Part shown: piece after piece, positions 52,010-60,910 of the stretch
How positions within the stretch are numbered: the first letter of the stretch is position 1
Layout: every line of letters starts with the position of its first letter
Assembly (NCBI GenBank): GCA_002239065.1
Contig: MPNO01000019.1
Location: forward strand, 1-64,000
Source: Defluviicoccus sp. bin129
GTDB lineage: Bacteria > Pseudomonadota > Alphaproteobacteria > MPNO01
Direction of reading: 5' to 3'
DNA length: 64,000 nucleotides
Program-made: the position numbers and the translations under genes
The notes under the pieces: model-generated
Database searches by the model: none
What the model was told of the DNA's origin: nothing
Seen by the model: the letters and a program-made list of their open reading frames with translations, nothing else

Positions 52010-52963
52010 GTGACCAAGCCCTACGCCGATCTCAGGCGCGAGACCGAGACGCGGGACCGCAGCCTGCGCGAGAAGGTGATGTCGCTGGAAGAGGCCGCGG
52101 CGCTGGTCGATGACGGCGATCACGTCGCGCTCGGCGGCTGCACGCTGTCGCGCACGCCGATGGCGATGATCTGGGCGCTGATCCGGGCGCGCAAGAAGGA
52201 CCTCGTGGTGTCGCGCAGCATCACCTCGACCGAGGGCGATCTGCTCTACGGTTCGGGCGCCAGCAGGCACGTGATGACCAGCTGGTTCTCCCAGGGCATC
52301 GTCTGGGGCGTCTCCAGGGTGATGCGCCATTACACCGAGACCGGACGGGCGATCTTCGAGGAGTGGAGCCACATGGCGATGGGCGTCCGCTACCGCGCCG
52401 GCGCGATGGGGGTGCCGTTCATCCCGGTGCGCAGCATGCTGGGCTCCGACCTGACCGGGCGGATCGACGGGCCGAAGGAGATGGCGTGCCCGTTTACCGG
52501 GGACAGGCTGCTGCTGGTGCCCGCGCTCAACCCCGATGTCGCGCTGATCCACGTGCAGCGCTGCGACGCCTACGGCAACGCGCAGATGGACGGGCTTCCC
52601 TTCATGGACGCCGATATCGCGATGGCCGCCAACCGGGTCATCCTGACCACCGAGCGCATCGTCTCCAACAGCCAGATCCGCCGCGCCCCCGACCGCACGC
52701 GGATTCCGTTCATCACCGTCGATGCGGTGGTCGAGGCGCCCTATGGCTGCGCGCCGCACGAATGCTACGGCGTGTATGAGCCGTTCCTCCCCAATCTGGA
52801 CGCCTATGCGGCGCTGATCGGCCGCGACGCCGAGGCCGGGGTGAAGGAATATCTCGAGCGCTACGTCTACCAACCCAGGGACTGGGTCGCCTATCTCGAT
52901 CTCCTCGGGATGGACAACGTGATCGACGCGGCCCGGCGCGGCAGGAGCGTCTACAATGACTGA
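52010..52963 (+). CDS. CoA-transferase subunit A (GctA/IpdA-like)
   Basis: A 317-residue family I CoA-transferase alpha subunit. Seen: SLEEAAALVDDGDHVALGGCTLSRTPMAMIWALIRARKKDL, and a later MGVPFIPVRSMLGSDL, FTGDRLLLVPALNPDVALIHVQRCDAYGNAQ. Its pair is the next gene. The family makes CoA esters with acetyl-CoA, succinyl-CoA or glutaconyl-CoA donors, but IpdAB relatives hydrolyse a ring of a CoA thioester instead. It begins with GTG twelve bases after the PLP gene and overlaps the B gene by eight bases. Confidence 0.9.
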   Translation: MTKPYADLRRETETRDRSLREKVMSLEEAAALVDDGDHVALGGCTLSRTPMAMIWALIRARKKDLVVSRSITSTEGDLLYGSGASRHVMTSWFSQGIVWGVSRVMRHYTETGRAIFEEWSHMAMGVRYRAGAMGVPFIPVRSMLGSDLTGRIDGPKEMACPFTGDRLLLVPALNPDVALIHVQRCDAYGNAQMDGLPFMDADIAMAANRVILTTERIVSNSQIRRAPDRTRIPFITVDAVVEAPYGCAPHECYGVYEPFLPNLDAYAALIGRDAEAGVKEYLERYVYQPRDWVAYLDLLGMDNVIDAARRGRSVYND

Positions 52964-53726
52964 CAACGGATCCCACAGCGCTGCCGAACTCCTCGCGGTG
53001 ATGAGCAGCCGTTCGCTGGAGGACGGGCAGACCGTCTTCGCCGGGGTCGGCATCCCCCTGCTCGCCGCGACGCTCGCCCAGCGCATCCATGCCCCGGGGC
53101 TGACAATCCTGTTCGAGGGCGGCGTGCTGGGGCCGTTCATCGTCCCGGGCGAGCTGCCGCCGTCGACCAACGAGCAGCGCTGCACGCGGCAGGCCAACAT
53201 GGTGCTGTCGAACACCGATGTTCTGCTGCTCCTGCAGCGGGGCTATGTCGATATCGGTTTCATGGGCGGCGCCCAGATCGACCGCTACGGCAACCTCAAC
53301 AGCTCGTATATCGGCGACGCGGAGAACCCGAAGATCCGCCTGCCCGGGACCGGCGGCGGCAACGACATCGCGAGCCTGACCCGGATGATCGTGTCGATGA
53401 TCCACGAGAAGCGGCGCTTCGTGGAGGCCGTCGACTTCGTGACGTCGACCGGCTACTGGCACGGCGGCACGTCGCGCAGCGATTCGGGGCTGACCACGGG
53501 CGGGCCCTACCGGGTGATCACCGATCTCGCCGTGCTCGGCTTCGACGAGGAAACCAGGCGGATGAAGGTCGAGGCCCTGCATGACGGCGTCGAGCCGGAC
53601 CAGGTGCAGGACGCGACCGGGTTCGAGCTGATGTTCGACGACGAGATCGGCCGGACCGAGCCGCCGACGGCGGACGAGCTGGCGGTGCTGCGCGAGATGG
53701 ACCCGGACCGGGTCTATATCGCCTGA
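52956..53726 (+). CDS. CoA-transferase subunit B (GctB/IpdB-like)
   Basis: A 256-residue beta subunit. The probable catalytic Glu is E54 in ILFEGGVLGPFI, equivalent to the Glu that carries CoA in family I transferases (usually ENG or EGG context). Other features: FAGVGIPLLAATLAQR at the start and FMGGAQIDRYGNLNSSYIGD in the middle, with GTGGGNDIASL. Either CoA transfer or ring hydrolysis of a CoA ester is possible. It is followed 37 bases later by the luciferase-like gene. Confidence 0.9.
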   Translation: MTDNGSHSAAELLAVMSSRSLEDGQTVFAGVGIPLLAATLAQRIHAPGLTILFEGGVLGPFIVPGELPPSTNEQRCTRQANMVLSNTDVLLLLQRGYVDIGFMGGAQIDRYGNLNSSYIGDAENPKIRLPGTGGGNDIASLTRMIVSMIHEKRRFVEAVDFVTSTGYWHGGTSRSDSGLTTGGPYRVITDLAVLGFDEETRRMKVEALHDGVEPDQVQDATGFELMFDDEIGRTEPPTADELAVLREMDPDRVYIA

Positions 53727-53763
53727 GCCGGGCGCACCGGGAACCGGAAGACTGGGGAGAGAC

Positions 53764-54708
53764 ATGGGCAGCAAGATCGTCGGCATAGCGATGCAGAATT
53801 TTACCGCCGCGCCGGAGATGCCGGATCCGCAGGGGCTGATCGACTACGCGGTGCGCATGGAGGAGCTGGGCTACGAATCGGTCTGGGTCTGGGACCATGT
53901 CCTGCTCGGCGTCGACCCCCATTTCCCGATCCTCGACTCGCTCACCGTGCTCACGGCGGTCGCGGCGCGGACCAGCGAGATCCGCATCGGCACCGGAATC
54001 CTCGTCCTCCCCTCGCGCAACCCGGTGGTGCTCGCCAAGCAGCTCTCCAGCCTCGACCAGATTTCGAACGGACGGCTCACCCTCGGCATGGCGTCCGGCT
54101 GGTACAAGCGCGAGTTCGACGCCATGGGGGTGCCGTTCAACAAGCGCGGCAACATCATGGACCAGAACCTGGAGATCCTGACCCGCCTGTTCACCGAGGA
54201 CTCGGTGACCGGCAACTACCCGCCCTACGAGCTGCGCGAGGCCGTGATGTCGCCCAAGCCGGTGCAGAAGCCGCGCCCGCCGATCCTGATCGGCGGCTAT
54301 GTCGACCGGGTGCTGAAGCGCGCCGCCCTCGCCGGCGACGGCTGGCTCACCTACTACTACACCGTCGAGGGTTTCGTGAAATCCTGGGACAAGGTGCGCC
54401 GCTTCGCCGAGGAGGGCGGCAAGGACCCCGACACACTCAAGAGCATCAACCAGCTGCCGATCATGCTGGGCTCGTCGCGCGCCGCGGTCGAGAAGCCGAT
54501 GTATGAGTGGCTGACCACCGAATGGGATTTCGCCGGCTGGAGCGATTCGACCACCGAGAGCGCGGTGCTCGGCACGGCGGAGGAGTGCATCGAGCAGCTC
54601 CGCGCCCATCTCGACGCCGGGGTGCAGCAGATCACCCTGGTGCCCTATCGCTTCGACACGGAGCAGATCGCCCGGATCGCCGAGGAAATCCTGCCGGAGA
54701 TCGGCTGA
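53764..54708 (+). CDS. LLM-class flavin-dependent oxidoreductase
   Basis: A 314-residue TIM-barrel flavoenzyme of the luciferase-like monooxygenase class. Seen: YESVWVWDHVLLG, GTGILVLPSRNPVVLAKQLSSLDQISNGRLTLGMASGWYKREFDAMG and PPILIGGYVDRVLKRAALAGDGWL. Such enzymes use FMNH2 or F420; the F420 group shares this MEELGYESVWVxDH start. Roles include oxygenation of C-H, C-S and N-containing compounds. Nothing in the sequence tells F420 from FMN. GGGGAGAG precedes the ATG. Confidence 0.9.
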   Translation: MGSKIVGIAMQNFTAAPEMPDPQGLIDYAVRMEELGYESVWVWDHVLLGVDPHFPILDSLTVLTAVAARTSEIRIGTGILVLPSRNPVVLAKQLSSLDQISNGRLTLGMASGWYKREFDAMGVPFNKRGNIMDQNLEILTRLFTEDSVTGNYPPYELREAVMSPKPVQKPRPPILIGGYVDRVLKRAALAGDGWLTYYYTVEGFVKSWDKVRRFAEEGGKDPDTLKSINQLPIMLGSSRAAVEKPMYEWLTTEWDFAGWSDSTTESAVLGTAEECIEQLRAHLDAGVQQITLVPYRFDTEQIARIAEEILPEIG

Positions 54709-54724
54709 GGCGGGGAGACGCGCC

Positions 54725-56215
54725 GTGGCGGCGGCTGGAGAATTCGCGCTCCCCGAAACCACCATCGCCGACATTCACGCGGCGTTTCGCGCGGGCGCGC
54801 TGACGGCGCGGGCTCTGGTCGAGTCCTATCTCGACCGCATCGAGGCCTATGACCGGAACGGACCGGCGATCAATTCGATCGTCTCCGTCAACCCCGCCGC
54901 TCTGGACGACGCCGCCCGGCTGGATGCGGCCTTCGAGCGGGACGGCCCGGTCGGCAAGCTGCACGGCATCCCGGTGATCGTGAAGGACCAGGCCGATGTC
55001 GCGGGCATGCCGACGACGATGGGCTCGGTGCTGTTCAGGGACCATCATCCGGGGCGCGACTGCTTCGTCGCCTCGCGGCTCAGGCAGGCGGGGGCGATCC
55101 TGATCGCCAAGTCCACGCTGGGCGAGATGGGCGCGGGCGACACCCACGGCTCGCTGTTCGGCTCGACGCGCAACGTCTACGACCTGGACCGCACCGCGGG
55201 CGGCTCGTCGGGCGGTTCGGGCGCGGCGGTGTCCGCCAATTTCGCCGCCGTCGCCATCGGCCAGGAGGGGTTCGCCTCGATCCGCCGGCCGGCGGCGTGG
55301 AACGGGGTCGTCGGCATGCGCCCGACCGCCGGTCTGGTCAGCCGGGGCGGCGTCTATGCCGGCTGGCCGATGATCAACGGCTCGCTCGGGCCGATGTGCC
55401 GTACGGTCGCCGATGCCGCGCGGCTCCTCGACGTCATGGTGGGCTACGACCCGGCCGACCCGGTCACCGCGCGCGGCGTCGGCCAGGTGCCGGAAAGCTA
55501 CGCCGCCGGGCTCGATGCGGACGGGCTGAAGGGCGCGCGCATCGGAATCCTGCGCCAGCCGATGGGTTTCGCGAGCGAACCGGAGTCCGGGGACTTCGCC
55601 AGGGTGGACGCCGTGTTCTCCCGCGCGGTTGAAGACCTCGCCGCCTGCGGCGCGGACATCGTCGACCCGGTTTCCGTTCCCGATCTCGTCGAGCTGCTCG
55701 CCACGCGGGTGAACGACCGGGCGGAGGAGGACGCGTCGTTCCGCGAATACGTCTCGGGGCTCGCCGACCCGCCGTTTTCCTCGCGTGACGAGGCGATGGC
55801 ATCGCCCCTGTTCGCCGAGACCAGCCGCGGCGTGCGCGTGCGCTGGGCCGCCGATGCGGGCGCCGAGGCGCATCGCGCCTTCCTCGCGGCGCGCGAACGG
55901 CTGATGACCAACCTGCTGGCCGTCATGGCCGACCACCGGCTCGACGCCATCGTCCACAAGGCGGTGGAGCACCAGCCGACCCTGATCGAGGACGGCGTCA
56001 ACCCGCCCTTCGTCGACCAGAAGGGCGCGCCCTGGCTCAACACCTTTGTGATCTTCGTGCCCTCGATCGTGGTGCCCGGGGGATTCACCTCGGACGGGCT
56101 GCCGGCCGGCATCACCTTTCTCGGCCGCGGCTACGACGACGCGCGGATGATCCGCTACGCCCATGCCTACGAGCAGGCGACGCGGCATCGCAGGCCGCCG
56201 GCGTCAGCTCCCTAG
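54725..56215 (+). CDS. Amidase signature enzyme
   Basis: A 496-residue amidase with the Ser-cisSer-Lys set: K87 in VIVKDQADVAG, S161 in TAGGSSGGS, and S185 in FASIRRPA. The region between them reads AAVAIGQEGFASIRRPA, while typical enzymes have GTDxGGSIRxPA, so the oxyanion hole may differ. It hydrolyses amides or C-N bonds of unknown substrate. It starts with GTG 16 bases after the luciferase-like gene and closes the operon. Its 3' end overlaps the TRAP permease gene on the other strand by 12 bases. Confidence 0.9.
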   Translation: MAAAGEFALPETTIADIHAAFRAGALTARALVESYLDRIEAYDRNGPAINSIVSVNPAALDDAARLDAAFERDGPVGKLHGIPVIVKDQADVAGMPTTMGSVLFRDHHPGRDCFVASRLRQAGAILIAKSTLGEMGAGDTHGSLFGSTRNVYDLDRTAGGSSGGSGAAVSANFAAVAIGQEGFASIRRPAAWNGVVGMRPTAGLVSRGGVYAGWPMINGSLGPMCRTVADAARLLDVMVGYDPADPVTARGVGQVPESYAAGLDADGLKGARIGILRQPMGFASEPESGDFARVDAVFSRAVEDLAACGADIVDPVSVPDLVELLATRVNDRAEEDASFREYVSGLADPPFSSRDEAMASPLFAETSRGVRVRWAADAGAEAHRAFLAARERLMTNLLAVMADHRLDAIVHKAVEHQPTLIEDGVNPPFVDQKGAPWLNTFVIFVPSIVVPGGFTSDGLPAGITFLGRGYDDARMIRYAHAYEQATRHRRPPASAP

Positions 56216-58573
56216 GGCGGTTTCGCCCGTTTCCCGCTTTCTGCGCGTGCTGAAGCCGTGCCAGGCGATCCACAGCGCCGCCACGGCGATGGCGGGTCCG
56301 TAGACCGCGCTGTCGGTGGAAATCACCAGGCCCGCGAGAACCAGCCGGAGCCCGGTTTCCCAGAGCGGCAGCCCCGCCCGGTCGAACCGCGCGAGCGCGC
56401 TGGCGAGCAGGAAGAGCGCGAACACGAGGCGCAGCAGCAGCCACAACAGCGGCCACAGCGCGACGGTGCCGTCGTAACCGGCCAGATAGGCGATTTCGCC
56501 GCCGGTCGATTTGGGGTCCACGACCGCCGGTTCGATCAGCAGCAGCTCGGGATAGACCGCGAAGACGAACGGGATGACGAAGATGACGATGCCCGAGCGC
56601 ACCGCGGAGAACCCGGTCGCCATGGGTTCCGCCTTGGTGATCGAGGCCGCCGCGAAGGCGGCGAGCGCCACCGGCGGCGTGATCGCCGAGGCCACCGCGA
56701 AGTAGAAGATGAACATGTGGGCGGTGAAGATCGAGATGCCGAGCCCGGCGAGCACCGGTCCCATCAGCAGGGCGACGTTGATATAGGCCGGCACCGCCGG
56801 CATCCCCATGCCGAGCAGCACCGCCAGCAGCATGGTCATCCCGAGCGCCATGAACTGGAAGATCACCGAGCCGCCCGCCCCCAGGTTGAGGCTCTGCAGC
56901 CACTGCAGCACGTCGAGCGAGATGAAGAAGGGAAGGCCGGTCAGCTTGAGGCAGAAATCGATGATCGAAACCGCCAGGAACATCAGATAGAGGGTGGAAA
57001 TCAGGATTCCCGCGTCCGAGAACGCATCGAGCAGCTTGCGCGGCCGCACCCGCATTTCCGGATCGAGGAAGAGGAGGACGCAGAGGAGCGCGACCGCCCA
57101 CCACCCGGCGCTTCCGGCGTCGCCCGCCGCGTTCTGCAACAGCTTGAGGAACCACGGAAGCTCGGAGACCCTGCACACCCCGTCGGCGAACACGCGCTCG
57201 GCACCGAGCAGCCCGTCGAACCAGCCGCAGCCGACATTCTCCTTGGAGGTGAGCAGCAGGAACAGGATCACCAGGATGGGCCCGAAGATCATCATCAGGT
57301 TGTAGATGTCCTGGCGCGACAGGTGCATCTCCGCGGTCATCTCGCCGAAGGCCTCGATCTTCTGCTTCCGCGACTGGAAGATCGCCGACAGGAACAGGCA
57401 CAGGAAATAGGCGATCGCCGGGATCGCGGCGGCGACGATCACGTCGCTGTAGGGCACCGCGGTAAGCGCGGCGAGCACGAAGGCCGCGACCCCCATCACC
57501 GGCGGCATGATCGAGCCGCCCGACGAGGCGGCGGCCTCCATCCCGCCGGCGAAGGTCGGAGAAAAACCGCGCCTGATCATCATCGGAATGGTGAGCACCC
57601 CGGTCGACAGCACGTTGACGATGGGCCCGCCCGAGATCGTCCCGAACATGGCGGACGAGACGATGGCGGCGTGCGCGGGCCCGCCCCGGAGACGCCGTGT
57701 CCAGCGGAAGGCGAGCTTGATCAGCGACCTGCCGCCCGCCGATGCGCCGAACAGCGAGCCCAGGATCAGATAGGGGAAGATCTCGTTGAGGATGATGTCG
57801 ATGAAACGGCCGAGCAGGCCGGACGCGTTGTTGGTCAGGATGTCATGGACCCGCGGCCGTCCGTCCCACAGCGAGCGCGGGTCGCCGCCGAGCTTGGTCA
57901 CGAGGTACTTGTCCATGCCCTCGGGACCGAAGAGATACCAGATGAGGACGGTGCCGATGGTGTAGGCCGCGATCAGGATCGCGACCAGGACCAGGGGAAA
58001 TCCCCAGACCTTGACGTTGTAGGACAGGAACACGACGATGGCGAGGCCGACAATGGCCACGATCCAGCCCTCGGTGGTGTTCAGGCATTGCGGATCCTCG
58101 ACCGTCTCGGGCTCGGGCAGGCCGAAGATCGCGGCGTTCTCCTTCTCGATCTTCATGGCCTCGGCGAACAGCCGGGCCCGGTCTCCGGTGAGCTGGTCGA
58201 TCAGGCAAACCGACTCGACCTCGACGATGTAGGTCAGCGAGATGCCGATCGCCATGGCCACCAGCGCGAGGTCCATGAACAGGCCGAAGCCGCGGCGCAG
58301 ACCGCTCTTGCCGGCCCAGCTGCGCCACATCGAGTGGTGCAGCGCGACCGTCAGCATCATCAGGGAGAAAAAGAACGGGTAGTAGTACTCGAACGGGAAC
58401 TTGCGGATGATGAAGCGGGGATCGCCGGTGACGTCCCTGACCCAGTCGTCGAGGCCGGGGATTCCCGGCATCGCGTTGACCAGGCCGATCAGGACCAGGG
58501 AGATCGACAGGAAGTAGACGACGCGTTTACCGAATCCCCGGTCGACGGCGCGCGGGATTTCGGGGTCCGTCAC
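56204..58573 (-). CDS. TRAP transporter fused permease (DctQM, TAXI type)
   Basis: A 789-residue fused small/large permease. The N-terminal part (about 18-235) has several helices (VVYFLSISLVLIGLV, YYYPFFFSLMMLTVALHH and others) and an extra loop with Cys at CLIDQLTGDRA and QCLNTTEG. The DctM part has GSLFGASAGG, SSAMFGTISGGPIVNVLSTG, EAAASSGGSIMPPVMG, VLLGMGMPAVPAYINVALL and FIFYFAVASAITPPVALAAF. TAXI systems usually carry organic acids such as glutamate. It is downstream of two TAXI binding-protein genes on the same strand. Confidence 0.93.
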   Translation of the reverse strand: MTDPEIPRAVDRGFGKRVVYFLSISLVLIGLVNAMPGIPGLDDWVRDVTGDPRFIIRKFPFEYYYPFFFSLMMLTVALHHSMWRSWAGKSGLRRGFGLFMDLALVAMAIGISLTYIVEVESVCLIDQLTGDRARLFAEAMKIEKENAAIFGLPEPETVEDPQCLNTTEGWIVAIVGLAIVVFLSYNVKVWGFPLVLVAILIAAYTIGTVLIWYLFGPEGMDKYLVTKLGGDPRSLWDGRPRVHDILTNNASGLLGRFIDIILNEIFPYLILGSLFGASAGGRSLIKLAFRWTRRLRGGPAHAAIVSSAMFGTISGGPIVNVLSTGVLTIPMMIRRGFSPTFAGGMEAAASSGGSIMPPVMGVAAFVLAALTAVPYSDVIVAAAIPAIAYFLCLFLSAIFQSRKQKIEAFGEMTAEMHLSRQDIYNLMMIFGPILVILFLLLTSKENVGCGWFDGLLGAERVFADGVCRVSELPWFLKLLQNAAGDAGSAGWWAVALLCVLLFLDPEMRVRPRKLLDAFSDAGILISTLYLMFLAVSIIDFCLKLTGLPFFISLDVLQWLQSLNLGAGGSVIFQFMALGMTMLLAVLLGMGMPAVPAYINVALLMGPVLAGLGISIFTAHMFIFYFAVASAITPPVALAAFAAASITKAEPMATGFSAVRSGIVIFVIPFVFAVYPELLLIEPAVVDPKSTGGEIAYLAGYDGTVALWPLLWLLLRLVFALFLLASALARFDRAGLPLWETGLRLVLAGLVISTDSAVYGPAIAVAALWIAWHGFSTRRKRETGETALGS

Positions 58574-58639
58574 GTCGGTCGTTTCCCGCTGCGAAGACGA
58601 AGGCCGCGGGAGACCCGCGGCCCTTCCGGTCGGTCCCGG

Positions 58640-59686
58640 CTACGGCCTGGCGCAGTCGGGGATCTTTTGGCCCGCTTCCTCCCAGGCCGCCACCGCGCCG
58701 GGGTGGTACTTCACCGGCACCGGTCCGCACAGGCCGGTCTTCGCCGGGTCGGTGGTGCCGATACCTATATTGGCCATATAGGGCGCCTTCGTCGTGAAGG
58801 CTTTCACGTTGGAAATCGCCACCTCGGTCAGCGCCTTGGCAAGCTTGAAATCCATCGACATGTGGACCATGTCGGCGCCCGCCGTCGCCGGGCTGCGCCA
58901 GACGCCGTCTTCCGAAACCACCGTCAGCCCCTTCAGCGGCTTGACGGTCTTCAGGTCGATGACCCAGGGCGCGATCCCGGGCGCCTTGAGATATTTCTGC
59001 ATGCCCTCGGAGTTCCACGCCTTCGTCGGCACCGACCATGCGGTCATGCTCCCCGAGCCCAGGGAGCGGACGATCCGGGAATCCGGGAAGGTGATCGGCA
59101 GCACCATCGCGTCGCCGGTGCCGTCGGTGATGGTCTTCACCATCTGGCCCCAGTTGGACTGCCGGCCCTTGTAGTCCTTGCCGTCCGAATAGCCGGTCAC
59201 CAGCCTGACCAGGGCACGGGCGATGCTCAGCGCGGCGCCGCGCGGCGGGCCGTTGACGATCGTCTTGCCCTCTATGTCCTTCCAGCCTTTGACGGGGGAG
59301 CTGTCATAGGCGTAGAGGGCGTAGCCGCCATAGAGATAGGTGTAGAGCACCGCCGTGTTGGCGGCGAGCTCCGCGCCCTTCTCTTTGCCCAGCTTCGCGT
59401 AAGGCCCGGCTCCCTTCGACAGCAGGAAGGGCAGAATGAGCGGGACCGCCGCCACGTCCGTCTTGCCCTGGGCCACGTTTTGCAGCGAGTTGGTCAGGGT
59501 CTGGCCCTCGGCGATCTGGAAATTGGCGACGCCCGCCCGCGCGGCGAGCTCGCCGAGGGTGGTCACCGCTCCGTGGGGTACGCCGCCCGCAGGGCCGGTT
59601 TCCGCGGTCAGGTTTACCTGGGCACTGGCCGATGCGCCGAACGCGAGGGCCGCCGCCAAGGCTGGCAAAGCGAGTTTTCCGGACAT
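58640..59686 (-). CDS. TAXI-family TRAP substrate-binding protein, copy 1
   Basis: A 348-residue periplasmic protein with a signal peptide (MSGKLALPALAAALAFGASASA, cleavage at ASA-Q). TAXI-family features: FQIAEGQTLTNSLQNVAQGKTDVAAVPLILPFLLSKG, VLYTYLYGGYALYAY, GKTIVNGPPRGAALS and a final GPVPVKYHPGAVAAWEEAG. Copy 2 immediately upstream has the same length and about three quarters identical residues by eye, so this is a recent tandem duplication. The two may differ in ligand or expression. The permease follows 66 bases downstream. Confidence 0.92.
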   Translation of the reverse strand: MSGKLALPALAAALAFGASASAQVNLTAETGPAGGVPHGAVTTLGELAARAGVANFQIAEGQTLTNSLQNVAQGKTDVAAVPLILPFLLSKGAGPYAKLGKEKGAELAANTAVLYTYLYGGYALYAYDSSPVKGWKDIEGKTIVNGPPRGAALSIARALVRLVTGYSDGKDYKGRQSNWGQMVKTITDGTGDAMVLPITFPDSRIVRSLGSGSMTAWSVPTKAWNSEGMQKYLKAPGIAPWVIDLKTVKPLKGLTVVSEDGVWRSPATAGADMVHMSMDFKLAKALTEVAISNVKAFTTKAPYMANIGIGTTDPAKTGLCGPVPVKYHPGAVAAWEEAGQKIPDCARP

Positions 59687-59743
59687 TGAACCTTCCTGTC
59701 TCGTCGTTTCGGGGTTTCGCCGCCCCAACGGGGAGCGCCGGGG

Positions 59744-60790
59744 CTAGGGCTTCGCGCAGTCGGGGAGCTTGTATCCGGCCTCTTCCCACGCCGCCACCGC
59801 GCCCGGGTGGTAGTTGGCCGGCATCGGGCCGCACATCCCGGTGAGCGCGGGGTCGGTCTCGCCGACACCGGTGAACCGCATGAAGGGCGCCTTGTTCCTG
59901 TAGACGTCGAGATTGTCGAGGAACACCTTGGTCAGCGCCTTGGCCAGCTTGAAGTCCATCGAGCTGTGCACCAGCTCGCCGCCGAGGGTGGCGGAGCTGC
60001 GCCATTTGCCGTCCTCGGAGACGATGGTCAGCCCCTTGATCGGCTTCACCGAGCTCAGCTCGACGACGAAGGGCCCGATCCCGGGCGCCTTGAGGTATTT
60101 CTGCATGCCCTTGGAGTTCCACGCCTCGATCGGCGTTGACCACAAGGTGATGCTGCCCGACCCGAGCGAGCGGATGATCCGGGCATCGGGGAAGGTGACC
60201 GGCAGGACCATCGCATCGCCGGTGCCGTCGGTGATGGTCTTCACCATCTGGCCCCAGTTGGACTGCACGCCCTTGTAGTCCTTGCCGTCGACATAGCCGG
60301 TGATGAGCCGCACCAGGGCCCGGGCGTTGGTCAGCGCGGCGCCGCGCGGCGGGCCGTTGACCACGGTCTTGCCCTTGAGGCCCATCCAGCCCTTGACGCT
60401 CGATGAGTCATAGGCGTAGAGCCCGTAGCCGCCGTAGCGGTAAGTGTAGAGCACCGCCACCTTGCCGGCGAGCTCGGCGCCTTTCTGCCTGCCGAGCTTG
60501 GCGTATGGGCCGGCCCCCTTGGACAGCAGGAAGGGCAGGATCAAGGGCACCGCCGCGAGGTCGGTCTTGCCCTGGGCCACGTTCTGCAGCGAGTTGGTGA
60601 GGGTCTGCCCCTCAGCGACCTGGAAATTGGCGATCCCCGCGCCTGCGGCGAGTTCGGCGAGGGCCGCGACGGCGGTGTGGGGCGCGGTCCCCGGGCTTGC
60701 GGTTTCCGACGTCAGGTTGCGCTGCGCGTTGGCGGACGCGGCGAATGCCGTCGCCGCGACCAGGGCGGCGAGCGCGAATTTTCCGGACAT
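59744..60790 (-). CDS. TAXI-family TRAP substrate-binding protein, copy 2
   Basis: A 348-residue protein with a signal peptide (MSGKFALAALVAATAFAASANA, then Q). Strongly similar to the downstream copy: FQVAEGQTLTNSLQNVAQGKTD and GPPRGAALTNARALVRLITGY are nearly the same, while the region around KVFLDNLDVYRNKAPFM differs more. It lies 120 bases downstream of the fused HyuA-HyuB gene on the same strand. The divergent patches would be where ligand preference could have changed. Confidence 0.92.
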   Translation of the reverse strand: MSGKFALAALVAATAFAASANAQRNLTSETASPGTAPHTAVAALAELAAGAGIANFQVAEGQTLTNSLQNVAQGKTDLAAVPLILPFLLSKGAGPYAKLGRQKGAELAGKVAVLYTYRYGGYGLYAYDSSSVKGWMGLKGKTVVNGPPRGAALTNARALVRLITGYVDGKDYKGVQSNWGQMVKTITDGTGDAMVLPVTFPDARIIRSLGSGSITLWSTPIEAWNSKGMQKYLKAPGIGPFVVELSSVKPIKGLTIVSEDGKWRSSATLGGELVHSSMDFKLAKALTKVFLDNLDVYRNKAPFMRFTGVGETDPALTGMCGPMPANYHPGAVAAWEEAGYKLPDCAKP

Positions 60791-60910
60791 GGTTCCTCCC
60801 TGTGTTTCCCTCTTGCCGGGCGACCGACCGGCGGCATTGTATCGACGAGTCTTCGGCATGGGAATTTCCCGGTTCGAGCGGGAGCGCCGCAGCGAAACCG
60901 GCGGTTGCCG

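Noticed and set aside
49931-53215. Open minus-strand frame of about 1090 codons opposite coxS, PLP and CoA-transferase genes
   Set aside because: Same reason: antisense to recognised genes; His/Asp/Arg-rich low-information sequence.
56258-59689. Open plus-strand frame of about 1140 codons opposite the fused TRAP permease
   Set aside because: Composition (Arg/Glu/Gln/His-rich) is that of antisense to a membrane protein; no start or motif.
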